Shown: positions 26,986 through 36,256, numbered from the stretch's first letter. The stretch: 64,000 nucleotides of DNA from Eubacterium ventriosum (GCF_025150745.1 NZ_CP102282.1:1499501-1563500); one strand, 5' to 3'. The notes: a model not told the origin generated them from the sequence alone. Translations and numbers: made by a program.

Positions 26986-28011
26986 ATGGACAAGAAAAAT
27001 ATTGATTGGGCCAATATAGGTTTTGGTTATGTTCAGACAGATAAGAGATTTGTGTCTAACTTTAAAGATGGTAAATGGGATGACGGTCAGTTAACTGACG
27101 ATGCAACAGTTGTTATCAGTGAATGTGCAGGTGTATTACAGTATGCACAGACATGTTTTGAAGGAATGAAAGCTTACACAACAGAAGATGGACGTGTAGT
27201 AGTGTTCAGACCTGACTTAAATGCAAAGAGAATGGAAGATTCAGCTAAGAGACTTGAAATGCCGGTCTTCCCTCAGGATAGATTTGTAAAAGCAATTGAA
27301 GAAACAGTAAAAGCTAACTTAGCTTATGTACCACCATATGGTTCAGGTGCTACATTATATATTAGACCTTACATGTTTGGTAGTTCATCAGTTATAGGTG
27401 TAAAGCCGGCTGAAGAATATCAGTTTAGAGTATTTACAACGCCTGTAGGACCTTACTTTAAGGGTGGCGCTAAGCCTATCACAATTAAGGTAAGTGATTT
27501 TGATAGAGCAGCACCTCACGGAACAGGTCATATTAAAGCAGGTCTTAACTATGCAATGAGTTTACATGCAATCGTTACAGCTCACGCAGAAGGTTTTGAT
27601 GAAAATATGTACTTAGATGCAGCAACAAGAACTAAGGTAGAAGAAACAGGTGGAGCTAACTTTATTTTTGTTACAAAAGATAATACAGTAGTTACACCTA
27701 AGTCAAACAGTATTCTTCCATCAATTACAAGACGTTCATTAATGTATGTTGCAGAACATTATTTAGGACTTAAAGTTGAAGAAAGAGAAGTTTACTTTGA
27801 TGAAGTTAAAGATTTCGCAGAATGTGGCCTTTGCGGTACAGCAGCAGTAATCTCACCAGTAGGAAAGATTAATGACCATGGCAAAGAAATTTGCTTCCCA
27901 AGTGGAATGGAAGAAATGGGACCTATAACAAAGAAACTTTACGATACATTAACAGGAATTCAGATGGGTAGAATTGAAGCTCCTGAAGGATGGATTTACG
28001 AAATTAAATAA
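26986..28011 (+). CDS. ilvE: Branched-chain amino acid aminotransferase
   Basis: PLP enzyme of fold type IV that interconverts Leu/Ile/Val with their 2-oxo acids. 341 residues, the long BCAT type of clostridia and Bacilli. Visible: QYAQTCFEGMKAY near 50, RPDLNAKRMEDSAKRL, YIRPYMFG, the PLP lysine in HIKAGLNYA near 187, KVEETGGANFIF, and SILPSITRRSLM. The last two distinguish BCAT from D-amino acid aminotransferase. ATG 26986 follows ACGGAGGATAG. DUF975 gene starts 18 bp downstream and is likely co-transcribed. No T-box leader is seen. Confidence 0.95.
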   Translation: MDKKNIDWANIGFGYVQTDKRFVSNFKDGKWDDGQLTDDATVVISECAGVLQYAQTCFEGMKAYTTEDGRVVVFRPDLNAKRMEDSAKRLEMPVFPQDRFVKAIEETVKANLAYVPPYGSGATLYIRPYMFGSSSVIGVKPAEEYQFRVFTTPVGPYFKGGAKPITIKVSDFDRAAPHGTGHIKAGLNYAMSLHAIVTAHAEGFDENMYLDAATRTKVEETGGANFIFVTKDNTVVTPKSNSILPSITRRSLMYVAEHYLGLKVEEREVYFDEVKDFAECGLCGTAAVISPVGKINDHGKEICFPSGMEEMGPITKKLYDTLTGIQMGRIEAPEGWIYEIK

Positions 28012-28029
28012 TTAAAGATAGGATAGAGT

Positions 28030-28914
28030 ATGTGGAATAGAGCAGATTTAAAAGCAAATGCTAAAAAGATTTTTTTCGGGAACTATTGGAAGGCAGTTTT
28101 AGTAACACTTATTTTGACAATTATTCTTGGTGGTGCAACAAACACAATAACAAGAAGAATTTCAAATAATCAGTCAACAGATTGGTCAATTGATCAGGAT
28201 TTTTCCGGTGTTTCAAGTTATGATGAATGGTCAAATGATGAAATATTGAACATTGGAAACAGTTCATTGTATGGTTCAGAATATCAGACATATCTTAGAA
28301 TTTATGACCGACTGAAGAATATACCCGGATCAGTATGGGCAATGTTGGGAATTGCTGTAGCAGTAGGAATAGTTGTTGGTCTTTTAATTTCCATTTTCTT
28401 ACTAGCACCTTTACAGGTTGGATGTTACAGATGGTATATTTTAAACAGAACATCTAATCCACCAATGGGAGAATTGTTAAATTCATTTAGAAATGGATAT
28501 TTTAACACTGCTAAGATTATGTTTTGCAAGGGTTTGTACACAACACTTTGGAGTCTGTTGTTTATAATACCGGGAATTATCAAGGCGTATGAATATAGTA
28601 TGATTCCATATTTGTTGGCCGAGAATCCTAATATGTCAAAACAGGAAGCTTTTGCAATAAGCAAGGAATTAATGGATGGAAATAAGTTTAATGCATTTGT
28701 ACTGGACTTATCATTCATACTTTGGAATTTTGTAGGTGCATTAGCACTTGGTTTACCTGGAGTATTCTTTGTTAATCCTTATGTTCAGTTAACTAACGTT
28801 GAACTTTATGTAAAATTATGTCAGATTAGAGCAGAAAGACATAATTCAACATATAATCAGGATAACAACCAGAATTTTAATCAGAATGATTTTTCAGGTT
28901 ATACGCAAGTATAA
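28030..28914 (+). CDS. DUF975 family membrane protein
   Basis: 294 residues. It starts with the family hallmark MWNRADLKANAKK and FFGNYWKAVLVTLIL, then has five to six helices (about 15-40, 108-135, 170-195, 232-255). The stretch GCYRWYILNRT and the block NPNMSKQEAFAISKELMDGNKFNAFVLDLSFILW are conserved in DUF975 (YciC-like) proteins of Firmicutes. The tail is Asn/Gln-rich. The molecular function is unknown. It sits 18 bp after ilvE and ends in a strong terminator. Confidence 0.88.
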   Translation: MWNRADLKANAKKIFFGNYWKAVLVTLILTIILGGATNTITRRISNNQSTDWSIDQDFSGVSSYDEWSNDEILNIGNSSLYGSEYQTYLRIYDRLKNIPGSVWAMLGIAVAVGIVVGLLISIFLLAPLQVGCYRWYILNRTSNPPMGELLNSFRNGYFNTAKIMFCKGLYTTLWSLLFIIPGIIKAYEYSMIPYLLAENPNMSKQEAFAISKELMDGNKFNAFVLDLSFILWNFVGALALGLPGVFFVNPYVQLTNVELYVKLCQIRAERHNSTYNQDNNQNFNQNDFSGYTQV

Positions 28915-28949
28915 AATTAAGTAAAAGTAATGAAATAACTAATAAAATA

Positions 28950-28981
28950 AAAAAAATGGCGGTTTTCGCCATTTTTTTTTT
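28950..28981 (+). terminator. Terminator of ilvE-DUF975
   Basis: AAAAAATGGCG-GTTTT-CGCCATTTTTTTTT: perfect stem with long T run. Confidence 0.92.
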
Positions 28982-29003
28982 ATATTGTACTAGACAAAGA
29001 TAT

Positions 29004-29027
29004 TATAATTTGTTAAAATTATAACAA
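29004..29027 (+). promoter_or_regulatory. Rex-like operator next to a -10 box upstream of the butyryl-CoA operon
   Basis: TATAAT (29004-29009) is directly followed by TTGTTAA-AATT-ATAACAA (29010-29027), which matches the Firmicutes Rex consensus TTGTTAA-N4-TTAACAA at 13 of 14 fixed positions. Rex is the NADH/NAD+-sensing repressor known to control this operon in clostridia. Confidence 0.7.
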
Positions 29028-29095
29028 TCTTAATAATATTATTACTAGAAGTGGGAATTTTACAAAATTGTAACAGAAAAGTCATCTGTTTTTTC

Positions 29096-29124
29096 TTGCG
29101 GTGAAATAGTAAAAATGGTATTAT
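29096..29124 (+). promoter_or_regulatory. Second putative promoter of the butyryl-CoA operon
   Basis: TTGCGG (29096-29101), 17-bp spacer, TATTAT (29119-29124), 77 bp before the thl start. Confidence 0.5.
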
Positions 29125-29201
29125 GAGAGTATGTGAGCAAGCAGGTGAAATTATACATAAAACCTGTTAACATATCAAAAAAATCACGGAGGATTTATAT
29201 T

Positions 29202-30386
29202 ATGTCAAAGAAAGTAGTTATCGCAGGCGCATGCCGTACAGCTATTGGAAAAATGGGTGGAGCATTAAGCACAACTCCAGCACCAGTTTTAGGATCTATT
29301 GTTATTAAGGAAGCTCTTAACAGAGCAGGTGTTCCAGCTGATCAGGTTGATCACGTATATATGGGATGTGTTATCCAGGCAGGACTTGGACAGAACGTAG
29401 CACGTCAGGCAGCACTTAAGGCAGGACTTCCAATTGAAACACCAGCAGTTACAGTTAACGTTGTATGTGGTTCAGGTCTTAACTGTGTAAACATGGCTGC
29501 ACAGATGATTCAGGCAGGAGATGCTGATATCGTTGTTGCAGGTGGTATGGAAAACATGTCAATGGCTCCATATGCTTTACCACAGGCTAGATTCGGTTAC
29601 AGAATGAACAATGGTACACTTGTTGATACAATGGTTAACGATGCATTAACAGATGCATTCAATCACTACCACATGATGATTACAGCTGAAAACGTAGCTG
29701 AACAGTGGGGAATTACAAGAGAAGAATTAGATGCTTTCTCAGCTAACTCACAGCAGAAATGTGAAAAGGCTATGGCTGAAGGTAAGTTCAAAGATGAAAT
29801 CGTTCCTGTAGAAGTAAAACAGAGAAAACAGACAGTTATCGTAGATACAGATGAAGGCCCAAGAGCTGGAACAACAGCTGAATCACTTAGCAAGTTAAGA
29901 TGTTGTTCAGGTAAGCCTGATGGTGTTGTTACAGCAGGTAATGCTTCAGGTATCAATGATGGTGCAGCAGCAGTTGTAGTTATGAGCGAAGAAAAAGCTA
30001 AAGAATTAGGTGTTAAGCCAATGGCTACATTCGTAACAGGAGCACTTGGTGGTGTTGATCCATCAATTATGGGTGTTGGACCTGTAGCTTCAACTAAGAA
30101 AGCATTAGCAAAAGCTAATATGACAATTGATGATATGGACTTAATCGAAGCTAACGAAGCTTTCGCAGCTCAGTCAGTAGCAGTAGCTAGAGACTTAAAG
30201 TTCGATATGAGCAAAGTAAACGTAAACGGTGGTGCTATTGCTCTTGGTCATCCAGTAGGTGCATCAGGTTGTCGTATTCTTGTAACATTACTTCACGAAA
30301 TGCAGAAGAGAGACGCTAAGAAGGGTCTTGCTACTTTATGTATCGGTGGCGGAATGGGATGTACTACAATCGTTGAACGTGACTAA
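29202..30386 (+). CDS. thl: Acetyl-CoA C-acetyltransferase (thiolase)
   Basis: Condenses two acetyl-CoA to acetoacetyl-CoA, the first step of butyrate synthesis. 394 residues, full-length biosynthetic thiolase. Visible: nucleophile Cys 89 in [27 protein letters not shown], the catalytic His in [14 protein letters not shown] and the second Cys in [11 protein letters not shown]. The start is ATG 29202 with GGAGG 8 nt upstream. The longer frame from GTG 29133 adds 23 residues unlike any thiolase. First gene of thl-crt-hbd-bcd-etfB-etfA. A gap of 116 bp separates it from crt. Confidence 0.97.
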   Translation: MSKKVVIAGACRTAIGKMGGALSTTPAPVLGSIVIKEALNRAGVPADQVDHVYMGCVIQAGLGQNVARQAALKAGLPIETPAVTVNVVCGSGLNCVNMAAQMIQAGDADIVVAGGMENMSMAPYALPQARFGYRMNNGTLVDTMVNDALTDAFNHYHMMITAENVAEQWGITREELDAFSANSQQKCEKAMAEGKFKDEIVPVEVKQRKQTVIVDTDEGPRAGTTAESLSKLRCCSGKPDGVVTAGNASGINDGAAAVVVMSEEKAKELGVKPMATFVTGALGGVDPSIMGVGPVASTKKALAKANMTIDDMDLIEANEAFAAQSVAVARDLKFDMSKVNVNGGAIALGHPVGASGCRILVTLLHEMQKRDAKKGLATLCIGGGMGCTTIVERD

Positions 30387-30502
30387 TTTTAAATATAACC
30401 AGGGCTGGTAGTGAAACTGCCAGCTTTTATGGTGTTAATAAACACCTTTTTATAATTAAGTTTCAATACTTAAAAAGTTATTTTTATTAAGGAGAAAAAA
30501 CA

Positions 30503-31294
30503 ATGGAATTCATTACATATGAACAGGAAGGATTCGTTGGAATTCTTACAATCAATCGTCCAAAGGCTCTTAATGCATTAAACAGCCAGGTTCTTGATGA
30601 ATTAAACGAAGCAATTGATGCAATTGATGTTAATGAAACTAGAGCGCTTATTTTAACAGGTGCCGGAGACAAATCTTTTGTTGCAGGCGCTGATATTGGA
30701 GAAATGTCAACACTTACAAAATCAGAAGGTGAAGCTTTTGGTAAGAAAGGTAATGATGTTTTCAGAAAGCTTGAAACATTAGAAATTCCAGTAATCGCAG
30801 CAGTTAACGGATTCGCTTTAGGTGGCGGATGCGAAATCTCAATGAGTTGTGATATTAGAATTTGTTCAGAAAACGCTATTTTCGGACAGCCTGAAGTAGG
30901 TCTTGGAATTACACCAGGTTTCGGTGGAACACAGAGACTTGCAAGAATCGTTGGACCTGGAATGGCTAAGCAGATGATTTATACAGCAAGAAATATTAAG
31001 GCTGACGAAGCTTACAGAATCGGTCTTGTAAATGCAGTATATCCACAGGAAGAACTTATGGATGCTGCAAAGAAGTTAGCAGCAGGTATTGCAAAGAATG
31101 CACCTATCGCTGTTAGAGCTTGCAAGAAGGCAATTAATGATGGACTTGATGCAGTTATGGATGATGCTATCGTTATCGAAGAAAAATTATTCGGAAGCTG
31201 CTTCGAAACAGAAGATCAGAAAGCCGGAATGGGTAACTTCCTTGAAAAGGATAAAGAAAAGAAACTTAAAGTTGTTCCATTTAAGAACTGCTAA
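30503..31294 (+). CDS. crt: 3-hydroxybutyryl-CoA dehydratase (crotonase)
   Basis: Dehydrates 3-hydroxybutyryl-CoA to crotonyl-CoA. 263 residues, enoyl-CoA hydratase fold. Visible: RPKALNALN, the first oxyanion element FVAGADIGEM near 58, and GFALGGGCEISMSCDIRI with the second oxyanion glycine near 110. The two catalytic Glu residues lie in GGGCE and QPEVGLGITPGFGGTQRL. Start ATG 30503 follows AAGGAGAAAAAAC. It sits between thl and hbd in the expected order. The 163-bp gap to hbd contains no clear terminator. Confidence 0.96.
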   Translation: MEFITYEQEGFVGILTINRPKALNALNSQVLDELNEAIDAIDVNETRALILTGAGDKSFVAGADIGEMSTLTKSEGEAFGKKGNDVFRKLETLEIPVIAAVNGFALGGGCEISMSCDIRICSENAIFGQPEVGLGITPGFGGTQRLARIVGPGMAKQMIYTARNIKADEAYRIGLVNAVYPQEELMDAAKKLAAGIAKNAPIAVRACKKAINDGLDAVMDDAIVIEEKLFGSCFETEDQKAGMGNFLEKDKEKKLKVVPFKNC

Positions 31295-31457
31295 TAGTTT
31301 GTAATTGTGCTTTGGCACAGCTAATATTGTTTTAAATACCGGATTTTCCGGTTTTAACCGTGGGAAGAATTTCTTCACACATATTTAAGGTAATGGTTTA
31401 ATCCATTACAGAATAAATAAGCGACAAGTTCGCAAAAGTATTTTTGGAGGAAAAAAG

Positions 31458-32330
31458 ATGAAGGTAGGAGTAATTGGTGCCGGAACAATGGGCCAGGGAA
31501 TCGCTAAGGCTTTCGCTCAGGTTGATGGATACACAGTAGCATTATGTGACATCAAGCAGGAATGGGCTGAAGGTGGAAAAGACAAGATTGCTAAAGGTTA
31601 TGCAAGACTTGTACAGAAAGGAAAAATGACACAGGAGCAGGTTGATGGTATTCTTGCAAGCATCACACCAGGTATTAAAGAAGACTTATGTGCTGACTGC
31701 GATTTAATCGTAGAAGCTGCTTTTGAAAATATGGAAGTTAAGAAAACAACATTTGGCGAATTAGATAAGATTTGTAAGCCTGAATGTATCTTTGCTTCAA
31801 ACACATCATCTCTTTCAATTACAGAGATTGGAAATGGTCTTACACGTCCTATGATTGGTATGCATTTCTTCAATCCTGCAGATAGAATGAAATTAGTAGA
31901 AGTTATCGCAGGCGTTAACACACCTGACGAAACAGTAGAAGAAATCATCAAGATTTCAAAAGAAATCGGCAAGACACCTGTACAGGTAAATGAAGCTGCC
32001 GGATTTGTAGTTAACAGAATCTTAATCCCAATGATTAACGAAGCTGCTTTCATTAAGATGGAAGGTGTTTCAGACATCGCTGGTATTGATGCAGCAATGA
32101 AACTTGGTGCAAATCACCCAATGGGACCTCTTGAATTAGGAGATTTTGTTGGTTTAGATATCTGCCTTGCAATTATGGATGTTCTTTACAATGAAACAGG
32201 CGACAGCAAATATCGTGCATGTCCATTAATCCGTAAGATGGTTAGAGGTGGAAACCTTGGTGTTAAATCAGGTAAGGGATTCTACGTTTATAACGCAGAT
32301 CGCACAAAAACACCAGTTGATGCTCAGTAA
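31458..32330 (+). CDS. hbd: 3-hydroxybutyryl-CoA dehydrogenase
   Basis: Reduces acetoacetyl-CoA to (S)-3-hydroxybutyryl-CoA. 290 residues. Rossmann motif VGVIGAGTMGQGIAKAFAQ at the N-terminus, ASNTSSLSITEI near 116, the catalytic His in IGMHFFNPADRMKLVEVI near 137 and the Glu partner in that segment. The C-terminal helical domain has NRILIPMINEAAF, LGANHPMGPLELGDFVGLD and GKGFYVY. Start ATG 31458 has TTGGAGGAAAAAAG upstream. Followed 33 bp later by bcd. Confidence 0.97.
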   Translation: MKVGVIGAGTMGQGIAKAFAQVDGYTVALCDIKQEWAEGGKDKIAKGYARLVQKGKMTQEQVDGILASITPGIKEDLCADCDLIVEAAFENMEVKKTTFGELDKICKPECIFASNTSSLSITEIGNGLTRPMIGMHFFNPADRMKLVEVIAGVNTPDETVEEIIKISKEIGKTPVQVNEAAGFVVNRILIPMINEAAFIKMEGVSDIAGIDAAMKLGANHPMGPLELGDFVGLDICLAIMDVLYNETGDSKYRACPLIRKMVRGGNLGVKSGKGFYVYNADRTKTPVDAQ

Positions 32331-32363
32331 TTAGGGCAAACAATAAATATGGAGGAAAGATAA

Positions 32364-33521
32364 ATGGATTTTACTTTAAGCAAAAAACATGAAATGGCAA
32401 GAACTCTTTTCAAAGAATTCGCTGAAAATGAAGTTAAACCTCTTGCACAGGAAACAGATGAAAATGAACAGTTCCCTGTTGAGACAGTTGAAAAGATGGC
32501 AAAATATGGTTTCCTTGGTATTCCAGTTCCTAAGGAATATGGCGGACAGGGATGTGATCCTTTAACATATGCTATGTGTGTTGAAGAATTATCAAAAGTA
32601 TGTGGTACAACAGGTGTTATCGTATCAGCTCATACATCACTTTGTATCGATCCTATTATGACATTCGGTACAGAAGAACTGAAAAAGAAATATGTAGTTC
32701 CACTTGCAAAGGGTGAAAAGTTAGGTGCTTTCGGTCTTACAGAACCAGGTGCAGGTACAGATGCTCAGGGACAGCAGACAAAGGCTGTTTTTGATGAAGC
32801 TACAAATGAATGGGTATTAAATGGTTCTAAGTGCTTTATTACAAATGGTAAGTACGCAGATGTTTATATCGTAATCGCTGTAACAGGTAAAGTTGAAAAA
32901 CGTGGTAGAATGATGAAAGAAATTTCAGCATTTATCGTTGAAAAAGGAACTCCAGGATTCACATTCGGAACAAAAGAAAAGAAAATGGGTATCCGTGGTT
33001 CAGCAACATATGAATTAATTTTTGAAGATTGCCGTATCCCAGCTGAAAACTTACTTGGTAAGAAGGGTAAAGGTTTCAACATTGCAATGCATACACTTGA
33101 TGGTGGACGTATTGGTATCGCTGCACAGGCTCTAGGTCTTGCAGAAGGCGCTTTAGAAACAACTATCGAATATGTAAAGGAAAGAAAACAGTTCGGAAGA
33201 TCAATCGGACAGTTCCAGAATACACAGTTCCAGTTAGCAGATATGGCTACTAAGGTAGAAGCTGCTAAGATGCTTGTTTACAAAGCAGCAATGGCTAAGG
33301 CTACACAGAAGACATACTCTTTTGAAGCTGCTCAGGCTAAATTATGCGCAGCAGAAGTTGCAATGGAAGTTACAACTAAGGCTGTTCAGTTACATGGTGG
33401 TTATGGTTATATCAGAGAATATGACGTTGAAAGAATGATGAGAGATGCTAAGATTACAGAAATCTACGAAGGTACTTCAGAAGTTCAGCGTATGGTAATC
33501 TCTGCAAACTTATTAAAATAA
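32364..33521 (+). CDS. bcd: Butyryl-CoA dehydrogenase
   Basis: FAD flavoprotein reducing crotonyl-CoA to butyryl-CoA. 385 residues, full-length acyl-CoA dehydrogenase. Visible: AFGLTEPGAGTDAQGQ (FAD loop) near 128, CFITNGKYADV, RKQFGRSIGQFQ near 273, QLHGGYGYIREY near 346 and the catalytic Glu near 369 in IYEGTSEVQ. Together with EtfAB encoded just downstream it is expected to form the electron-bifurcating complex that couples crotonyl-CoA reduction by NADH to ferredoxin reduction (known for clostridial Bcd/EtfAB). 15 bp separate it from etfB. Confidence 0.97.
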   Translation: MDFTLSKKHEMARTLFKEFAENEVKPLAQETDENEQFPVETVEKMAKYGFLGIPVPKEYGGQGCDPLTYAMCVEELSKVCGTTGVIVSAHTSLCIDPIMTFGTEELKKKYVVPLAKGEKLGAFGLTEPGAGTDAQGQQTKAVFDEATNEWVLNGSKCFITNGKYADVYIVIAVTGKVEKRGRMMKEISAFIVEKGTPGFTFGTKEKKMGIRGSATYELIFEDCRIPAENLLGKKGKGFNIAMHTLDGGRIGIAAQALGLAEGALETTIEYVKERKQFGRSIGQFQNTQFQLADMATKVEAAKMLVYKAAMAKATQKTYSFEAAQAKLCAAEVAMEVTTKAVQLHGGYGYIREYDVERMMRDAKITEIYEGTSEVQRMVISANLLK

Positions 33522-33536
33522 TAGGAGGTACTAATC

Positions 33537-34325
33537 GTGAAAATTATCGTTTGTGTAAAACAGGTACCTGATACAAAGGGTGGAGTTAAATTTAACCCAG
33601 ATGGTACATTAGATAGAGGTGCAATGCTTACAATTATGAACCCTGATGATAAAGCAGGTCTTGAAGCAGCACTTAGATTAAAAGATCAGTACGGCGCTGA
33701 AGTTACAGTTCTTACAATGGGTCTTCCAAAGGCTGAAGATGTTCTTCGTGAAGCTATAGCTATGGGTGCTGACAATGGAATCTTAGTAACAGATAGAGTT
33801 TTAGGTGGTGCTGATACTTGGGCTACATCTACTACAATCGCTGGTGCAATTAGAAATATTAAAGATTACGACATCATTATTACAGGACGTCAGGCTATCG
33901 ATGGTGATACAGCTCAGGTTGGACCACAGATCGCTGAACATCTTGGAATCCCTGTAATTTCATATGCTGAAGGTATTGAAGTTGACGGAGATAGCGTAAT
34001 TGTTAAGAGACAGTATGAAGATAGACATCATATGCTTAAAGCAAAAATGCCTGTATTAATTACAGCTCTTTCAGAATTAAACGAGCCACGTTACATGACT
34101 CCAGGTGGAATTTTTGATGCATGTGATGCTGAAATCACAACTTGGGGAAGAGCAAATCTTGTTGACGTAGAAGATGGAGACCTTGGATTAAAGGGTTCAC
34201 CTACAAAGATTGCTAAGGCTTCTGACAAAGTTCGTAAGGGTGCTGGAGAAAAGGTTGCTCCTGATTCACCTGATGAAGCAGTTGATTACATCATGGACAA
34301 ATTATTAACAAAGCACGTTATTTAG
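33537..34325 (+). CDS. etfB: Electron transfer flavoprotein beta subunit
   Basis: 262 residues. Binds the bifurcating FAD jointly with EtfA and supplies electrons to Bcd. Visible: IVCVKQVPDTKGGVKFNPDGTLDR at the start, NPDDKAGLEAALRLKD, TVLTMGLPKAEDVLREAIAMGADNG, and DYDIIITGRQAIDGDTAQVGPQIAEHLG. The start is GTG 33537 with a perfect AGGAGGT 7 nt upstream. No alternative ATG fits. It is followed 19 bp later by etfA. Confidence 0.96.
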   Translation: MKIIVCVKQVPDTKGGVKFNPDGTLDRGAMLTIMNPDDKAGLEAALRLKDQYGAEVTVLTMGLPKAEDVLREAIAMGADNGILVTDRVLGGADTWATSTTIAGAIRNIKDYDIIITGRQAIDGDTAQVGPQIAEHLGIPVISYAEGIEVDGDSVIVKRQYEDRHHMLKAKMPVLITALSELNEPRYMTPGGIFDACDAEITTWGRANLVDVEDGDLGLKGSPTKIAKASDKVRKGAGEKVAPDSPDEAVDYIMDKLLTKHVI

Positions 34326-34344
34326 TAGAGAGGAGATTATAATT

Positions 34345-35397
34345 ATGCAGAACATTAATTTAGAAGATTATAAAGGCGTATATGTCTTCGCTCAGCAGGT
34401 AGATAACGAATTAAGCGGTATCGCATTCGAGTTACTTGGAGAAGCAGGAAGACTTGCAAAACCATTAAATACAGAAGTAACAGCAGTACTTCTTGGATCA
34501 AACGTTGGAAATTTAGTTGATCAGTTAGCTGAATATGGCGCTGATAAGGTTATCGTTGTTGATAATCCTGAACTTGAAACATATAGAACTGAACCATATG
34601 CTCAGGCTTTAACAGCAGTTATTAATGAATTCAAGCCTGAAATTATGTTAGTTGGTGCTACAGCAATCGGTAGAGATTTAGGTCCTACAGTTTCAGCTAG
34701 AGTAGCAACAGGTCTTACAGCTGACTGTACAGTTCTTGAAATTGGTGATTTCCCAATCAACCCAATTCCAGGTAGAGAACAGAAACACAATCAGCTTCTT
34801 ATGACTCGTCCTGCATTCGGTGGTAACACAATTGCTACTATTGCATGTCCAGATCATAGACCACAGATGGCTACAGTTCGTGCCGGTGTTATGCAGAAGG
34901 CAGAACCAAAGCCAGGCGCAAAGGCAGAAGTTATTAACTTTGACGCTAAATTAGAAAAGAACAGCAAATATGTTGAAATTCAGGAAGTAATTAAGTCAGT
35001 TGCTGAAACAGTAGATATTATGGACGCTAAGATTTTAGTATCAGGTGGACGTGGTGTTGGTTCAGCTGAAAACTTCAAGCTTCTTGAAGATCTTGCAGAA
35101 GCTCTCGGTGGAGAAGTTTCATGTTCAAGAGCTGTTACAGATAACGGTTGGTTACCAGTAGACAGACAGGTTGGACAGACAGGTAAAACAGTTCGTCCAC
35201 AGGTTTACTTTGCAATTGGTATTTCAGGAGCAATCCAGCATGTAGCTGGTATGGAAGAATCAGATCTTATCATCGCAATCAACAAAGATGAAGATGCTCC
35301 AATCTTTGACGTAGCTGATTATGGTATCGTTGGAGACTTAAACAAGATCGTTCCACAGCTTACAGCAGCTATCAAAGCAGCAGAAGCTAATAAATAA
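34345..35397 (+). CDS. etfA: Electron transfer flavoprotein alpha subunit
   Basis: 350 residues. N-terminal half resembles EtfB (VFAQQVDNELSGIAFELLGEAGRLA, GATAIGRDLGPTVSARVATGLTADCT). The C-terminal FAD domain has the family signature VSGGRGVGSAENFKLLEDLA, GGEVSCSRAVTDNGWLP, QVGQTGKTVRP, YFAIGISGAIQHVAGM and IIAINKDEDAPIF. No extra ferredoxin domain is fused. Last gene of the operon, closed by a strong GC-rich terminator 30 bp downstream. Confidence 0.97.
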   Translation: MQNINLEDYKGVYVFAQQVDNELSGIAFELLGEAGRLAKPLNTEVTAVLLGSNVGNLVDQLAEYGADKVIVVDNPELETYRTEPYAQALTAVINEFKPEIMLVGATAIGRDLGPTVSARVATGLTADCTVLEIGDFPINPIPGREQKHNQLLMTRPAFGGNTIATIACPDHRPQMATVRAGVMQKAEPKPGAKAEVINFDAKLEKNSKYVEIQEVIKSVAETVDIMDAKILVSGGRGVGSAENFKLLEDLAEALGGEVSCSRAVTDNGWLPVDRQVGQTGKTVRPQVYFAIGISGAIQHVAGMEESDLIIAINKDEDAPIFDVADYGIVGDLNKIVPQLTAAIKAAEANK

Positions 35398-35426
35398 TCA
35401 AATATAATATATAGTTGATATATTAG

Positions 35427-35456
35427 TCCCCGCGTCGGAAGACGCGGGGATTTTTG
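35427..35456 (+). terminator. Terminator of the butyryl-CoA operon
   Basis: CCCCGCGTC-GGAA-GACGCGGGG with trailing ATTTTT. It is unusually GC-rich for this window. Confidence 0.95.
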
Positions 35457-35468
35457 TGTTTAGTGGGG

Positions 35469-35616
35469 GATTCTAAGGTTGTTACTATTGAATTTTTCAA
35501 TATCTGCCCCATATGAATATAGTTTTGTGGGATATGTGGTAGATTCTAAGCTTGTTATTATTCAAATTTTTACATATTTGCCCCATATGAACATGATTGC
35601 GTGGAAGGAGAGAGTT
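35469..35616 (-). repeat. Two diverged units of the 72-bp family in inverted orientation
   Basis: Two copies with period about 74 bp (TTCTAAG at 35471 and 35544; GCCCCATATGAA at 35506 and 35580). Each resembles the reverse complement of the 72-bp units that follow (minus-strand TTCAATTC...ATCTGTACCATATGAAT). They face the main array head to head. Confidence 0.6.
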
Positions 35617-35639
35617 AGTGTGGAAAATTTTTGTGCTTA

Positions 35640-36194
35640 GATGGGGAATCTGTACCATACAGAGGAAAAGTTGTTCATATGGTACAGATAAAGAAGAATT
35701 GAATGAGTCGTGTGTGGAAATCTGTACCATACAGACGAAAAACTATTCATATGGTACAGATAAAGAAGAATTGAATAAGTCGTATGTGGAAATCTGTACC
35801 ATACAGACGAAAAACTATTCATATGGTACAGATAAAGAAGAATTGAATAAGTCGTATGTGGAAATCTGTACCATACAGAGGAAAAACTATTCATATGGTA
35901 CAGATGAAGAAGAATTGAATAAGTCGTATGTGGAAATCTGTACCATACAGAGGAAAAGTTATTCATATGGTACAGATGAAGAAAAATTGAATAAGTCGTA
36001 TGTGGAAATCTGTACCATACAGAGAAAAAGTTGTTCATATGGTACAGATAAAGAAGAATTAAATAAGTCGTATGTGGAAATCTGTACCATACAGAGGAAA
36101 AGTTGTTCATATGGTATAGATGAAGAAAATTTGAATGAGTCGTGTGTGGAAATTTGTACCATACAGACGAAAAAGTTATCTATATAGTACAAAT
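35640..36194 (+). repeat. Tandem array of eight 72-bp units, each with a perfect 12-bp inverted repeat
   Basis: The invariant CTGTACCATA starts at 35650, 35722, 35794, 35866, 35938, 36010 and 36082, exactly 72 bp apart, and a diverged eighth copy begins at 36154. In each unit ATCTGTACCATA is followed after 18 nt by TATGGTACAGAT, so every unit can form a 12-bp hairpin. The other 30 bp (AAGAAGAATTGAATAAGTCG region) are a linker. Units 2 and 3 are identical, and differences sit mainly in the loop and linker. Since 72 is a multiple of 3, long open frames exist on both strands (24-residue repeats), but neither has a convincing ribosome binding site. The array lies between the etfA terminator and the promoter of a nuclease-like gene. 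Function unknown. Confidence 0.9.
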
Positions 36195-36227
36195 AAGAAA
36201 GAATTGAATTATTATAAAAAATAGTAA

Positions 36228-36256
36228 TTGACATGTTACTCATATAAGAATATAAT
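36228..36256 (+). promoter_or_regulatory. Consensus promoter of the nuclease-like gene
   Basis: TTGACA (36228-36233), 17-bp spacer, TATAAT (36251-36256): both boxes match consensus. It lies just after the repeat array. Confidence 0.8.

Noticed and set aside
28984-28992. Third GntR operator (ATTGTACTA before thl)
   Set aside because: Only one arm is present; the second arm of the palindrome is missing.
35597-36187. 196-residue plus-strand ORF made of 24-residue repeats, and the 157-residue minus-strand ORF opposite it
   Set aside because: Both frames are open only because the DNA repeat period is 72 (a multiple of 3). The plus ORF starts at a TTG without a ribosome site, and neither product resembles a protein family.
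35640-36194. CRISPR array
   Set aside because: The whole 72-bp unit is repeated, including the linker. There are no unique spacers and no cas genes.
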